A DNA stretch of 64,000 nucleotides from contig JAEZLZ010000052.1 of assembly GCA_023415055.1 (NCBI GenBank), positions 1 to 64,000 of the forward strand, read 5' to 3'. The notes beneath the pieces were generated by a model. The model was not told where the DNA came from, did not search any database, and was given only the letters and a program-made list of their open reading frames with translations. The translations under genes were made by a program, and so were the position numbers. The stretch is from Bacillota bacterium (GTDB lineage Bacteria; Bacillota; Clostridia; Lachnospirales; Lachnospiraceae). Each line of letters opens with the position of its first letter. The first letter of the stretch is position 1. Below are positions 10,277 to 20,289 of this stretch, piece by piece.

Positions 10277-10313
10277 AAACCTCCTTCGTGTAATAGCACT
10301 TAGGAGGTTTTTT
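10277..10313 (+). terminator. spo0A terminator
   Basis: Arms AACCTCCT (10278-10285) and AGGAGGTT (10302-10309) run straight into a T tract (10308-10313), 25 bases after the spo0A stop. Confidence 0.88.
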
Positions 10314-10519
10314 AAACAATCGAACTCCGAATACATAATTTCATTTTGTCGAGATATAATATTTCTATTGGATGTAAAGTATATGCAAATATTGTATATA
10401 TTTGTACTTTACATGGATTTAACAAAATTAACATAGATTTTATATGCCTTTTTATTGTATTATGTTAATGTATGATATGCTGTAATGATAGCTATATTAA
10501 TACTTATATGGAGGGATAT

Positions 10520-12181
10520 ATGAATCTATTAAAAATTCTTAATTTGTTATTTTCTTTTGCTGGTGGTTTGGGAATGTTTCTGTATGGAATGAATCTAATG
10601 GGAGACGGACTGCAAAAATCTGCTGGTAATAAGATGAAACGTTTGTTGGGGTATCTGACGAATAATCGCTTTGTCGCAGTACTGGTCGGTACAGCGGTGA
10701 CAGGAATTATACAGAGTTCCTCAGCGACAACGGTCATGGTCGTTGGATTCGTCAATGCTGGAATTATGAATTTGGGACAAGCAGTCGGTGTTATCATGGG
10801 AGCCAATATAGGTACCACGGTTACAGCCTGGTTAGTTTCAATGAATGAATGGAGTGCGGTTTTCAAACCTGATTTCTTTGCTCCGGTACTATTGGCTGTC
10901 GGAGCCTTCATGCTGATGATGACTAAGAATCAGAAGAAAAAGGATATAGCAGAGATTATTATAGGATTTGGATTACTTTTTATCGGACTCAATCTTATGT
11001 CGGGAGTTATTAAGCCCTATGCAGATGCGCCGATATTTGCTGACGCCTTCCGTATTATGGGACAGAGTCCATTCCTTGGAATACTGGCCGGAGCCATAGT
11101 AACAGCGATAATTCAAAGTTCCTCTGCTTCTGTCGGTATTTTACAAACATTGGCAATGTCCGGTGTCGTAAACTGGAATTCAGCGATTTTCATCACCTTA
11201 GGACAGAATATCGGAACCTGTATTACTGCCATTCTATCCTCGATCGGAGCAAATAAAACTGCAAAAAGAGCAGCACTTATTCATCTGTCTTTTAATGTAA
11301 TTGGTACAGTTATCTTCGGAACAGTCATGTTTTTTCTGTTTAAAGTGAATCAATCCTTTGCAGCGTCTAAGATAAACAGTGTTGAGATATCCATTTTTCA
11401 TACCTTGTTTAACATAACGAATACAGTGATATTATTCCCCTTTGGTAATCTATTGGTGAAGTTGTCCGGCTTCTTTATTGATGATTCTAAGGTAGAAACT
11501 ACGGATGATGAAGTGCATGTTACACTCCGGCATCTTGATGAAAGAATTCTTGAGACACCTTCCTTTGCCGTAGAGAATTCAGTAAAAGAAGTGGTTCATA
11601 TGGGCCATATTACGCTGGACAATTTAAGAGAAGCAGTGGATGCATTACTGAAAGGTGACAAAGATAAAGTAAATAAAGTCTTAGAAGTCGAGAAAATTGT
11701 TGATACTCATCAGAAGATCATAACAGAATACCTGATTAAGATTAATAATCTTTCTCTGACAGAAAAGCAGCATCAGATTGTAAATGATCTCTTTTATACA
11801 ATAACGAATATCGAACGGGTCGGAGATCATGCAGAGAATCTTGCTGATCTGGCTTTGGAACGAATTAATGATAATATCTATCTGTCTGAAGAAGCATATA
11901 ACGAATTAGCTGAGGTGTGTACAACGGCAATCGATTCCTTTGATTATGCGATCAGGGCAAGAGAGACTGAGAATATCGATTATATAAGAGAAGTAGAACG
12001 CCTGGAGGATATTGTTGATGACATGAAGGATAAGCTTAGACAACGTCATATTGATCGATTATCACAGGGCTTGTGTAGTCCGGAAAATGGTGTTATATTT
12101 ATAGATGCATTAATTAATTTGGAAAGAATTTCAGATCATTCATTAAATATCGTTAATTTTGTTGAAAGCGAATTGGTGTAG
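10520..12181 (+). CDS. Na/Pi cotransporter family protein with C-terminal PhoU domain
   Basis: The 553-residue membrane protein carries the duplicated QSSSA motif of the NptA/NPT2 (PNaS) family, once in GIIQSSSATT (about residues 70-80) and once in AIIQSSSASV (about 200). Multiple hydrophobic helices surround each copy. Residues from about 340 onward are soluble and helical, resembling two PhoU-like three-helix halves with the typical ERxxDHxxN motif. The family takes up phosphate with sodium, and the PhoU part probably regulates it. The open frame reaches 10472, but GGAGGGAT at about 10510-10516 points to the ATG at 10520, which also gives the family N-terminus. It appears to be a single-gene transcript. 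Confidence 0.9.
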   Translation: MNLLKILNLLFSFAGGLGMFLYGMNLMGDGLQKSAGNKMKRLLGYLTNNRFVAVLVGTAVTGIIQSSSATTVMVVGFVNAGIMNLGQAVGVIMGANIGTTVTAWLVSMNEWSAVFKPDFFAPVLLAVGAFMLMMTKNQKKKDIAEIIIGFGLLFIGLNLMSGVIKPYADAPIFADAFRIMGQSPFLGILAGAIVTAIIQSSSASVGILQTLAMSGVVNWNSAIFITLGQNIGTCITAILSSIGANKTAKRAALIHLSFNVIGTVIFGTVMFFLFKVNQSFAASKINSVEISIFHTLFNITNTVILFPFGNLLVKLSGFFIDDSKVETTDDEVHVTLRHLDERILETPSFAVENSVKEVVHMGHITLDNLREAVDALLKGDKDKVNKVLEVEKIVDTHQKIITEYLIKINNLSLTEKQHQIVNDLFYTITNIERVGDHAENLADLALERINDNIYLSEEAYNELAEVCTTAIDSFDYAIRARETENIDYIREVERLEDIVDDMKDKLRQRHIDRLSQGLCSPENGVIFIDALINLERISDHSLNIVNFVESELV

Positions 12182-12270
12182 CATTATCAACAAAACTGCA
12201 CAAAAAAAACCTTATAAAAATATAAAAAGTCAACATATTCATAATATTCAAGAAATAGAGAAATAAGCTC

Positions 12271-12299
12271 TTGATATTTTATCTTAAATTAGGTAAAAT
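12271..12299 (+). promoter_or_regulatory. Probable gap promoter
   Basis: TTGATA (12271-12276) and TAAAAT (12294-12299) are spaced by 17 bases. This leaves a leader of about 125 bases before the glyceraldehyde-3-phosphate dehydrogenase start. No known riboswitch was recognised in the leader. Confidence 0.5.
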
Positions 12300-12431
12300 A
12301 ATTCTGGATTGAGAAATTTTTGTCAATGTACCAGAGACAGGATTTTCAACCGAAATAATGCATATTCACATGATTAATTGCTGTCTATTGGCAGTATATT
12401 ATAAATTTAAACAATTAGGAGGAATATAATC

Positions 12432-13445
12432 ATGGCAGTAAAAGTAGCAATTAATGGTTTTGGACGTATCGGCCGTCTTGCATTCAGACAGATGTTCGGC
12501 GCAGAAGGTTACGAAATTGTAGCTATCAATGATTTAACAGATGCTAAAATGTTAGCACACTTATTAAAATACGATTCCGCACAGGGTAGATATGCGAAGG
12601 CTGATACAGTAGTAGCAAAAGAGAACTCCATCGTTGTAGACGGCAAAGAGATTCAGATTTATGCACAGAAGAATCCCGCTGATTTACCTTGGGGTCAGCT
12701 TGGTGTTGACGTAGTTCTTGAGTGTACAGGCTTCTTCGCATCCAAGGCTAAGTCTCAAGCTCATATCGATGCAGGCGCAAAGAAGGTTGTTATCTCTGCT
12801 CCGGCAGGTGATGATCTTCCTACCGTAGTTTTCAGCGTTAATGAGAAGATTTTAAAGGCTTCTGATACTATCATTTCTGCAGCTTCTTGTACAACAAACT
12901 GCTTAGCTCCTATGGCAGATACATTAAATAAATTAGTTCCCATCGAAAAAGGCTTCATGACAACCATCCATGCTTATACAGGTGATCAGATGACTCTTGA
13001 CGGACCTCATGCGAAGGGTGATTTAAGAAGAGCTCGTGCAGCTGCTTGCAACATCGTTCCTAATTCTACAGGTGCTGCTAAGGCAATCGGCCTTGTTGTT
13101 CCGGAATTAAACGGTAAGTTAGACGGCGCTGCTCAGAGAGTTCCTGTTCCGACAGGCTCTACAACTGAGTTAGTAGCAGTTGTTAACGGTAAGGTTACTA
13201 AGGCTGATATCAATGCAGCTATGAAGGCAGCTTCCAGTGCTTCCTTCGGTTACACAGAGGATGAGCTTGTATCTTCCGATATCATCGGTATTACTTACGG
13301 TTCTTTATTCGATGCAACCCAGACCAAGGTTATGGATATGGGTGATGGAAAGAGCTTAGTAAAGGTTGTTTCCTGGTACGATAACGAGAACTCCTACACC
13401 AGCCAGATGGTTAGAACAATTAAATATTTTGCTGAATTAGCATAA
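12432..13445 (+). CDS. gap: Glyceraldehyde-3-phosphate dehydrogenase
   Basis: The protein has 337 residues, standard for the family. It shows the NAD-binding GFGRIGR (residues 9-15), N33/D34 at the end of the second Rossmann strand as in NAD-preferring enzymes, and the catalytic Cys153 in ASCTTNCLAP. WYDNENSYTSQM is near the C-terminus. It converts glyceraldehyde-3-phosphate with NAD and phosphate to 1,3-bisphosphoglycerate in glycolysis. AGGAGG lies about eight bases before the ATG. A strong terminator follows, then pgk and tpiA, so gap may be made in excess of the later genes. Codon use is strongly biased, as expected for a highly expressed gene. Confidence 0.98.
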   Translation: MAVKVAINGFGRIGRLAFRQMFGAEGYEIVAINDLTDAKMLAHLLKYDSAQGRYAKADTVVAKENSIVVDGKEIQIYAQKNPADLPWGQLGVDVVLECTGFFASKAKSQAHIDAGAKKVVISAPAGDDLPTVVFSVNEKILKASDTIISAASCTTNCLAPMADTLNKLVPIEKGFMTTIHAYTGDQMTLDGPHAKGDLRRARAAACNIVPNSTGAAKAIGLVVPELNGKLDGAAQRVPVPTGSTTELVAVVNGKVTKADINAAMKAASSASFGYTEDELVSSDIIGITYGSLFDATQTKVMDMGDGKSLVKVVSWYDNENSYTSQMVRTIKYFAELA

Positions 13446-13463
13446 GATATTGATAATGCTTAA

Positions 13464-13506
13464 TTGATCCATCATGGGTCCGGTCTTTCAGGGCCGGACC
13501 CTTTTC
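13464..13506 (+). terminator. gap terminator (copy 1 of a duplicated element)
   Basis: GGGTCCGG (13476-13483) pairs with CCGGACCC (13494-13501) and is followed by TTTT. The preceding bases from about 13464 are the same as those before the tpiA terminator at 15640. Confidence 0.9.
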
Positions 13507-13668
13507 ATTTGCGTTAAAGCAAATGTAAGCAATGAGAACGCGCTATGCGAATAATGCCTGTAAATAGGCTTGAAATACGCGAAATGTGATTTCGATTGTT
13601 TGTTACGATCATAGATAACATAGCATGTATTCCTGAATGAAAAACATAGTCTTGAAAGGAGAAAGTTT

Positions 13669-14862
13669 ATGTTAAATAAAAAGTCAGTTGATGATATCAA
13701 TGTTAAGGGGAAAAGAGTTTTAGTAAGATGCGATTTCAATGTTCCGTTACAGGATGGCAAGATTACCGATGAGGTACGTCTGGTTGAGGCACTTCCTACC
13801 ATTAAGAAATTAATTAACGATGGTGGAAAGATTATCCTTTGCTCCCATCTGGGAAAACCGAAGGGCGAGCCGAAGCCGGAATTATCCTTAGCACCGGTGG
13901 CTGTTAGATTAGCAGAATTACTTGGCAAGGAAGTTAAGTTTGCAAAGGATGATAATGTTGTAGGTGAAAATGCGAAGGCTGCAGTAGCTGCTATGAAGGA
14001 TGGTGACGTAGTTCTTCTTGAAAATACCCGTTACAGAGTAGAAGAGACAAAGAACGGAGAAGCCTTCAGCAAGGAATTAGCTTCTCTTTGCGATATATTT
14101 GTAAATGATGCATTCGGTACTGCTCATAGAGCACACTGCTCCAATGTAGGTGTTACCCAGTTCGTAGAGACTTCCGTTGTTGGTTACTTAATGCAGAAAG
14201 AGATCGAATTCCTTGGTAATGCAGTTAACAACCCGAAGAGACCCTTTGTTGCAATCCTTGGTGGCTCTAAAGTATCCAGTAAGATCTCTGTTATTGATAA
14301 CCTCCTTGATAAGGTGGATACCTTAATCATCGGCGGCGGTATGGCTTATACCTTCATGAAGGCTCTAGGCGAGGAAGTTGGTAAGTCATTATTAGAGCCT
14401 GATTTCCTTGATTATGCAAAACAGATGATGGAAAAGGCGGAGAAGAAGGGTGTTAAACTCTTGATTCCGATCGATACTGTAGTTGCTCAGGAATTCTCCA
14501 ATGACACTCCCTTCAAGACCGTAGGTCGCGGAGAGATTGAGCCTGAATGGGAAGGCCTTGACATCGGTGAGAAGACACGAGTACTCTATGCAGATGCGAT
14601 CAAAGATGCTAAGACCGTTGTCTGGAACGGACCAATGGGAGTATTTGAATTATCTAATTTTGCAGCTGGTACTATCGCTGTAGCGAAAGCACTTGCTGAG
14701 ATCGATGCTACCACTATCATCGGCGGTGGTGATTCCGCAGCAGCAGTAAATATCTTAGGCTTTGGCGATAAGATGTCTCATATCTCCACCGGTGGCGGCG
14801 CATCCCTTGAATTCTTAGAGGGCAAGGAACTTCCCGGTATCGCAGCAGCAAACGATAAGTAA
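13669..14862 (+). CDS. pgk: Phosphoglycerate kinase
   Basis: The protein has 397 residues with the usual two-lobed PGK pattern. Seen are the N-terminal RCDFNVP, the substrate-binding HLGKPKG, the mid-protein AILGGSKVSSKI and the C-terminal GGGDSAAA nucleotide loop. It makes ATP from 1,3-bisphosphoglycerate. AAAGGAG precedes the ATG at 13669. The gene lies 220 bases after gap and 23 bases before tpiA, so pgk and tpiA are co-transcribed and share the downstream terminator. Confidence 0.98.
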   Translation: MLNKKSVDDINVKGKRVLVRCDFNVPLQDGKITDEVRLVEALPTIKKLINDGGKIILCSHLGKPKGEPKPELSLAPVAVRLAELLGKEVKFAKDDNVVGENAKAAVAAMKDGDVVLLENTRYRVEETKNGEAFSKELASLCDIFVNDAFGTAHRAHCSNVGVTQFVETSVVGYLMQKEIEFLGNAVNNPKRPFVAILGGSKVSSKISVIDNLLDKVDTLIIGGGMAYTFMKALGEEVGKSLLEPDFLDYAKQMMEKAEKKGVKLLIPIDTVVAQEFSNDTPFKTVGRGEIEPEWEGLDIGEKTRVLYADAIKDAKTVVWNGPMGVFELSNFAAGTIAVAKALAEIDATTIIGGGDSAAAVNILGFGDKMSHISTGGGASLEFLEGKELPGIAAANDK

Positions 14863-14885
14863 AAGATTGAAATAGGAGGTTTATC

Positions 14886-15632
14886 ATGCGTAGAAAAATT
14901 ATAGCAGGTAACTGGAAGATGAATAAGACTCCGGCAGAAGCAGTTGCCTTGATTAATGAATTGAAGCCATTGGTAGTAAACGAGGAGGCTGATGTAGTAT
15001 TTTGCGTTCCTTCTATATCCTTAACCACTGCTTTGGAAGCAGCCCAAGGAACGAACATTGCTATTGGCGCTCAGAATATGTATTTTGAAGAAAGCGGTGC
15101 ATATACCGGTGAAATTTCTCCCAGTATGCTAACCAGCATCGGAGTAAAATATGTTATTATCGGACATTCCGAGAGAAGAGAATACTTCGCTGAGACAGAT
15201 GAGACCGTGAATAAGAAAGTATTAAAAGCATTCGAGCACGGAATTACTCCGATTGTATGCTGCGGTGAGAGCTTAAAGCAGAGAGAACAGGGCATTACAA
15301 TTGATTGGATCCGTCAACAGATTAAGATTGCTTTCTTAAAGGTATCCGCAGATCAGGCAAAGCAGGCAGTCATCGCTTATGAACCGATCTGGGCGATCGG
15401 AACCGGTAAGGTTGCTACCACCGAACAGGCGGAAGAGGTATGCAAGGCAATTCGTGAATGTATCGCTGAGATTTATGACGAGGCTACTGCAGCTGCAATC
15501 CGTATTCAGTACGGCGGCAGTGTTACAGCAGCAAGTGCGGCAGACTTATTCTCCCAGGCAAACATTGATGGAGGATTGGTCGGAGGAGCAAGCTTAAAGG
15601 CTGACTTCGGAAAGATCGTAAATTATAAATAG
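14886..15632 (+). CDS. tpiA: Triosephosphate isomerase
   Basis: The 248-residue protein contains the electrophile His94 in IIGHSERR, the catalytic Glu166 in AYEPIWAIGTGK (loop 6 follows) and the C-terminal phosphate-binding YGGSV and GGLVGGASL. It interconverts dihydroxyacetone phosphate and glyceraldehyde-3-phosphate. AGGAGG at about 14875-14880 sets the ATG at 14886. It is the second gene of the pgk-tpiA transcription unit. Confidence 0.98.
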   Translation: MRRKIIAGNWKMNKTPAEAVALINELKPLVVNEEADVVFCVPSISLTTALEAAQGTNIAIGAQNMYFEESGAYTGEISPSMLTSIGVKYVIIGHSERREYFAETDETVNKKVLKAFEHGITPIVCCGESLKQREQGITIDWIRQQIKIAFLKVSADQAKQAVIAYEPIWAIGTGKVATTEQAEEVCKAIRECIAEIYDEATAAAIRIQYGGSVTAASAADLFSQANIDGGLVGGASLKADFGKIVNYK

Positions 15633-15639
15633 TTTTCAT

Positions 15640-15680
15640 TGATCCATCATGGGTCCGGTCGCTAGGGCCGGACCCATTTT
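15640..15680 (+). terminator. tpiA terminator (copy 2 of a duplicated element)
   Basis: The same GGGTCCGG/CCGGACCC stem as at 13476-13501, with a different loop, is followed by a T run. About 22 bases leading into the stem are identical to the gap copy. Confidence 0.9.
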
Positions 15681-15710
15681 TATCCGTTGCGGCTACATAA
15701 GCAATACTAT

Positions 15711-15740
15711 TTGACAAATGATGAAGTTTAAGTATATACT
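15711..15740 (+). promoter_or_regulatory. gpmI promoter
   Basis: A consensus -35 TTGACA (15711-15716) is followed after 18 bases by TATACT (15735-15740). The predicted transcript has an untranslated leader of about 235 bases before gpmI. The gap 15633-15981 otherwise holds only the preceding terminator. Confidence 0.75.
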
Positions 15741-15981
15741 TTGATTTGGATTGTATTTATCTCAGGCACCATTCTTTCATAAAGATGGGAATAACTTAAG
15801 TGTCGAGCCAATTATAAATATTATATGATTTTTGAAAGTAACATATCGATGTCTCAGCCTAAGATTGAGATTGTGGTATGATTATGATACATGAAATGAT
15901 ATCTTAGCTTTGTCATGCATCGATGGTGCAAAAGGATAGAGTAAACTATCGGATGATTTATTTAGTAAAGGAGCAGATAAA

Positions 15982-17523
15982 ATGAGTAAAAAGCCAACAG
16001 TATTAATGATATTGGATGGATATGGTTTAAATGAGAAAAAGGAAGCAAACGCGATTGCAGAAGCAAATACACCGGTAATGGATAAATTAATGGCTGAGTA
16101 TCCTTTTGTTAAAGGTTATGCAAGCGGTATGGCGGTTGGCCTGCCGGATGGTCAGATGGGCAATTCCGAGGTAGGCCATATTAATATGGGTGCGGGTAGA
16201 ATTGTTTATCAGGAATTAACCAGAATTACCAAGGAGATTCAGGACGGAGATTTCTTTAAGAATGCAGCATTACTTGCAGCGATGGATAATTGCAAGAGAC
16301 ATAATTCTGATTTGCATCTTTACGGCTTATTATCCGATGGCGGAGTTCACAGCCATAATACGCATCTTTATGCATTACTCGAGCTTGCGAAGAAGCAGGG
16401 TCTTTCTAACGTTTATGTTCACGCGTTCCTTGATGGACGTGATACACCTCCGGCTTCCGGAAAAGGCTATGTTGAGAAGCTGTGGGAGCAGATGCAGATT
16501 ATTGGTGTAGGTAAGATTGCAACCGTAATGGGACGTTATTATGCTATGGACCGCGATAATCGTTGGGATCGTGTAGAGAAAGCTTACCGTGCGATGGTGA
16601 ACGGGGAAGGTGAGCATGCTGAAAGTGGAGTGCTTGCAGTACAGAATTCCTATGATGCTGAGAAATACGATGAATTCGTGTTACCGACAGTGGTAACTGA
16701 GAACGGTAAACCGGTTGCAACAATTAAGGATAAGGATTCGGTGATTTTCTTCAACTTCAGACCTGATCGTGCAAGAGAAATTACAAGAGTATTCTGCGAT
16801 GAAGAGTTCAAGGGCTTTGAACGCGGTAAGAGAGTGGAAACTACTTATGTATGCTTCTCTGAATATGACATTACGATACCCAATAAAATTGTAGCCTTCC
16901 ATAAGATATCCTTAGATAATACCTTCGGTCAGTTCCTGGCTGCAAATCATAAGACACAGCTTCGTCTTGCGGAGACAGAGAAGTATGCACATGTAACCTT
17001 TTTCTTCAATGCAGGCGTTGAGGTTCCGAATGAGGGAGAGGATCGTATTCTTGTGAATTCTCCCAAGGTTGCAACCTATGATCTGCAACCTGAGATGAGC
17101 GCATTTGATGTAGCGGATAATCTCGTTAAATCGATTAAGTCTGGTAAATATGATGTGATTGTAGTGAATTTTGCTAACCCGGATATGGTTGGTCATACCG
17201 GTATCGAGAATGCAGCAATTAAAGCAATTGAAGCAGTAGATAAATGTGTAGGAATGGCAGTGGAGGCATTACTTGAGGTGGATGGTCAGATGTTTATCTG
17301 CGCAGACCATGGTAATGCAGAGCAGCTTGTTGATTATACTACCAATGAACCTTTTACAGCACATACTACAAACCCGGTTCCTTTTATCTTGGTAAACTAT
17401 GACAAGAATTATAAATTAGCAGAGGGTGGATGTCTTGCTGACATAATTCCTACCATGATCGAGATGATGGGCATGGTAAAGCCGGATGAAATGACGGGCA
17501 AATCCCTACTGATCAAAAAATAA
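15982..17523 (+). CDS. gpmI: 2,3-bisphosphoglycerate-independent phosphoglycerate mutase
   Basis: The 513-residue protein belongs to the alkaline-phosphatase superfamily. It has the metal ligand Asp in LMILDGYG, the phosphoserine nucleophile Ser62 in QMGNSEVGH, the FFNFRPDRAREI motif and the late metal site CADHGNAEQ. It interconverts 3- and 2-phosphoglycerate with two Mn ions and no 2,3-bisphosphoglycerate cofactor. AAAGGAG precedes the ATG at 15982. Neighbouring genes encode the preceding glycolytic steps. Enolase is not in the window. Confidence 0.98.
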   Translation: MSKKPTVLMILDGYGLNEKKEANAIAEANTPVMDKLMAEYPFVKGYASGMAVGLPDGQMGNSEVGHINMGAGRIVYQELTRITKEIQDGDFFKNAALLAAMDNCKRHNSDLHLYGLLSDGGVHSHNTHLYALLELAKKQGLSNVYVHAFLDGRDTPPASGKGYVEKLWEQMQIIGVGKIATVMGRYYAMDRDNRWDRVEKAYRAMVNGEGEHAESGVLAVQNSYDAEKYDEFVLPTVVTENGKPVATIKDKDSVIFFNFRPDRAREITRVFCDEEFKGFERGKRVETTYVCFSEYDITIPNKIVAFHKISLDNTFGQFLAANHKTQLRLAETEKYAHVTFFFNAGVEVPNEGEDRILVNSPKVATYDLQPEMSAFDVADNLVKSIKSGKYDVIVVNFANPDMVGHTGIENAAIKAIEAVDKCVGMAVEALLEVDGQMFICADHGNAEQLVDYTTNEPFTAHTTNPVPFILVNYDKNYKLAEGGCLADIIPTMIEMMGMVKPDEMTGKSLLIKK

Positions 17524-17580
17524 GTTGAAATAATTTCTGTTATATGGTAGAATTGAGTTTAGTTTTTAGGAGGTGTAGAC

Positions 17581-17820
17581 ATGGAAGCTTTAAAACTATT
17601 GGTTCAGATCGTGTACATTTTAGTATGTATAGCATTAACCTTCGTAGTACTGAGACAGGAGGGTAAGCAGGCTGGTTTATCCGGAGCATTGACCGGAACA
17701 ACTGAGACCTACTGGGCTAAGAACAAGGGACGTTCTGTTGAAGGTACACTCGAGAGAGTAACCAAGTATTTAGCTGCAGCGTTTATCGTTCTTTCCATCG
17801 TTTTATGTTTGAATTGGTAA
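17581..17820 (+). CDS. secG: Preprotein translocase subunit SecG
   Basis: The 79-residue protein has two hydrophobic helices (about residues 5-22 and 58-77) flanking a polar loop with the family-typical GLSGALTG. SecG joins SecY and SecE in the membrane channel and assists SecA-driven export. TAGGAGGTG lies just before the ATG. Firmicutes commonly carry secG between enolase or gpmI and rnr-smpB-ssrA, as here. Confidence 0.94.
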   Translation: MEALKLLVQIVYILVCIALTFVVLRQEGKQAGLSGALTGTTETYWAKNKGRSVEGTLERVTKYLAAAFIVLSIVLCLNW

Positions 17821-17876
17821 TACCAGGCAATCGGCCATAGGCATTGTTGGTTTACAATTATGATCAAAGTATTCAA

Positions 17877-17907
17877 AACACTCTGAAACTACTCAGAGTG
17901 TTTTTTT
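17877..17907 (+). terminator. secG terminator
   Basis: A perfect 10-bp stem (17877-17886 with 17893-17902) runs into seven T residues (17901-17907). Confidence 0.92.
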
Positions 17908-17972
17908 ACATTTACAAAAGAAAAAGCGCGCCACTAAGAATTTCAGATTCTTATTTTAAAACAAGCAATATA

Positions 17973-17981
17973 TGGTATACT
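17973..17981 (+). promoter_or_regulatory. Extended -10 promoter candidate for rnr-smpB
   Basis: TGGTATACT carries the TGn extension and a good -10 hexamer. The -35 region is weak. It lies about 170 bases before rnr. The rest of the gap 17908-18153 shows no gene. Confidence 0.4.
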
Positions 17982-18153
17982 AATAGTATATAAGGTTTTG
18001 TATAATCCAGAATCCTTCGGAACAATTGCGAATTTAAGTGCACGGACCAAGTTCCTTTGAAGTAGGATGAAGCATCGTAGGGTAGGATGAGACTATTATT
18101 GCATATTAGATAAGAACTTGAAGCGAATTTATTATGAAAAGCAGGTGTAGCAA

Positions 18154-20289
18154 GTGAAGGAAAATGAAATGTTAGAAGAAAAGAAGACGATGCTTGAGGA
18201 GATGTTCTCAAGTAAAGAATATAAACCCATGAGATTCAAGGACCTGGTTGCATTATTGCAGGTCCCTAGAAATGCAAAGCATGAACTCAAGATGGTGTTG
18301 GACCAGATGATTTCAGCAGGTAAGATCATACTGGATTCCCAGGGGCGTTATCGGATACCCGGGGATGATATGAAGGTTGGAACCTTCTCAGGGACTCAGA
18401 GAGGCTTTGGCTTCGTAACTATTGAGGGAGAAGACCAGGATATCTTCATCCCCGGAGATGCGACAAAGGGGGCTCTTCATGGGGACAAGGTTATGATCAT
18501 TATTAAGAATGAGCAAACCGGGAGAAGAAAAGAAGGTGCTGTTGTTAATATTGTTGAGCGAAACAGCAATGAAATAGTCGGGACTTTTGAGAAAAGTAAG
18601 AATTTTGGATTTGTATTGCCGGATAGTCAGAAGTTTGGTAAAGATATCTTTATTCCGAAGGAACATACGAAGGGAGCTGTATCAGGTCATAAAGTCGTGG
18701 TTAAGCTGACCAATTACGGCGATGCAACGACGAACCCGGAAGGAAAAGTAATTGAGATCCTCGGCCATGTGAATGATCCCGGTGTTGATATTATGTCAGT
18801 CGTACGTGCTTATGATCTTCCGGTGGATTTCACTGAGGAGGTTATGCGGACACTCAATCAAGTGCCTGAGGAGATTGATCCGGAGGAAGTAAAAAGCCGC
18901 AGAGATATCCGCGATATTACTACGGTTACAATCGACGGCGAGGATGCTAAGGATCTGGATGATGCAATCACTCTCAGCAAAGAAAACGATGTCTATCGGC
19001 TTGGAGTTCATATTGCGGATGTGACGCATTATGTGAAGGAGGGAGCTCCTCTGGATAAGGAAGCCCTGAAGAGGGGAACCAGTGTATATCTCGTGGACCG
19101 TGTTATCCCGATGCTTCCGCATAAATTATCCAATGGGATCTGTTCCTTGAATCCCGGAGTAGATCGACTGGCACTCAGCTGCTTTATGGATATTGATGCG
19201 AAGGGTAATGTACTGGGGCATGAGATTGCAGAGACAGTGATCCGATCGGACCGTCGTATGACTTATACGAATGTGTCGAAGATCGTAGAGGAAAGCGATG
19301 AAGAGGTAAGCAAGGAATACGAGGAACTGGTTCCGTTGTTTTTACTGATGCAGGAGCTTGCAGAGATACTGCGTGAACGCAGACATAAGAGAGGTTCCAT
19401 TAATTTTGATTTCCCAGAGAGTAAGATTGTGGTAGATAAGCAGGGAAAACCTCTTGAGATTAAACCATATGAACGCAATAAAGCGACAAAGATTATCGAG
19501 GAATTCATGCTGATCGCTAATGAGACGATTGCTGAGGACTTCTTCTGGCAGGAGATACCTTTTGTGTACCGTACCCATGATAATCCGGATGAGGAGAAGA
19601 TTCAAAAGCTGGCGATCTTTATTAATAACTTTGGCTATAGTATCAAACTTGGTCAGGAGGAGATTCACCCGAAGGAGCTACAGAAGCTGTTAATCAAGGT
19701 GGAGGATACCCCGGAGGAATCCTTAATCAGCAGGTTAACCTTACGGTCGATGAAGCAAGCAAAATATACCGTCGTAAATACAGGGCATTTTGGGCTTTCT
19801 GCAAAATATTACTGTCATTTTACATCGCCGATTCGCCGCTACCCGGATCTTCAGATTCACAGGATTATTAAGGAGAATCTGAATGGTAAGCTGGGAGAGA
19901 AGAGAGTGCAGCATTATGAAAAAATCTTATATGAGGTAGCAAACCATTCCAGTAAGACCGAACGCCGTGCGGAGGAAGCAGAGCGGGAGGTTGAGAAGAT
20001 GAAGAAGGTCGAATATATGATGGATCATATAGGAGAGACCTTTGAAGGAGTAATCTCGGGAGTTACCTCCTGGGGAATGTATGTCGAGCTGCCAAATACG
20101 ATCGAGGGAATGATCCGTGTCAGTGAGATGGACGATGACTATTATATCTATGACGAAGAGCGTTATCAGATGATTGGTGAGCATACCAAGAAAGTATACA
20201 AATTGGGGCAAAAGGTTATAGTTGAGGTGGTGAATGCCGATAAGCTTCAACGGACCATTGATTTTGCTCTTGTGGAGGGAGAAGAGTAA
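18154..20289 (+). CDS. rnr: Ribonuclease R
   Basis: The 711-residue protein has an N-terminal winged-helix-like region, two cold-shock/OB domains (about residues 70-230), the RNB catalytic domain with the metal-binding DGEDAKDLDDA (about 255-285) and DRVIPMLPHKLSNGICSLN, and a C-terminal S1 domain (about 630-705). RNase R is a processive 3'-5' exonuclease that degrades structured RNA. It works with tmRNA-SmpB on defective mRNAs. GTG at 18154 is favoured because an AGGTG-containing ribosome site precedes it. An ATG at 18169 is the alternative. The stop codon abuts the GTG of smpB, so the two genes are translationally coupled. Confidence 0.97.
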   Translation: MKENEMLEEKKTMLEEMFSSKEYKPMRFKDLVALLQVPRNAKHELKMVLDQMISAGKIILDSQGRYRIPGDDMKVGTFSGTQRGFGFVTIEGEDQDIFIPGDATKGALHGDKVMIIIKNEQTGRRKEGAVVNIVERNSNEIVGTFEKSKNFGFVLPDSQKFGKDIFIPKEHTKGAVSGHKVVVKLTNYGDATTNPEGKVIEILGHVNDPGVDIMSVVRAYDLPVDFTEEVMRTLNQVPEEIDPEEVKSRRDIRDITTVTIDGEDAKDLDDAITLSKENDVYRLGVHIADVTHYVKEGAPLDKEALKRGTSVYLVDRVIPMLPHKLSNGICSLNPGVDRLALSCFMDIDAKGNVLGHEIAETVIRSDRRMTYTNVSKIVEESDEEVSKEYEELVPLFLLMQELAEILRERRHKRGSINFDFPESKIVVDKQGKPLEIKPYERNKATKIIEEFMLIANETIAEDFFWQEIPFVYRTHDNPDEEKIQKLAIFINNFGYSIKLGQEEIHPKELQKLLIKVEDTPEESLISRLTLRSMKQAKYTVVNTGHFGLSAKYYCHFTSPIRRYPDLQIHRIIKENLNGKLGEKRVQHYEKILYEVANHSSKTERRAEEAEREVEKMKKVEYMMDHIGETFEGVISGVTSWGMYVELPNTIEGMIRVSEMDDDYYIYDEERYQMIGEHTKKVYKLGQKVIVEVVNADKLQRTIDFALVEGEE

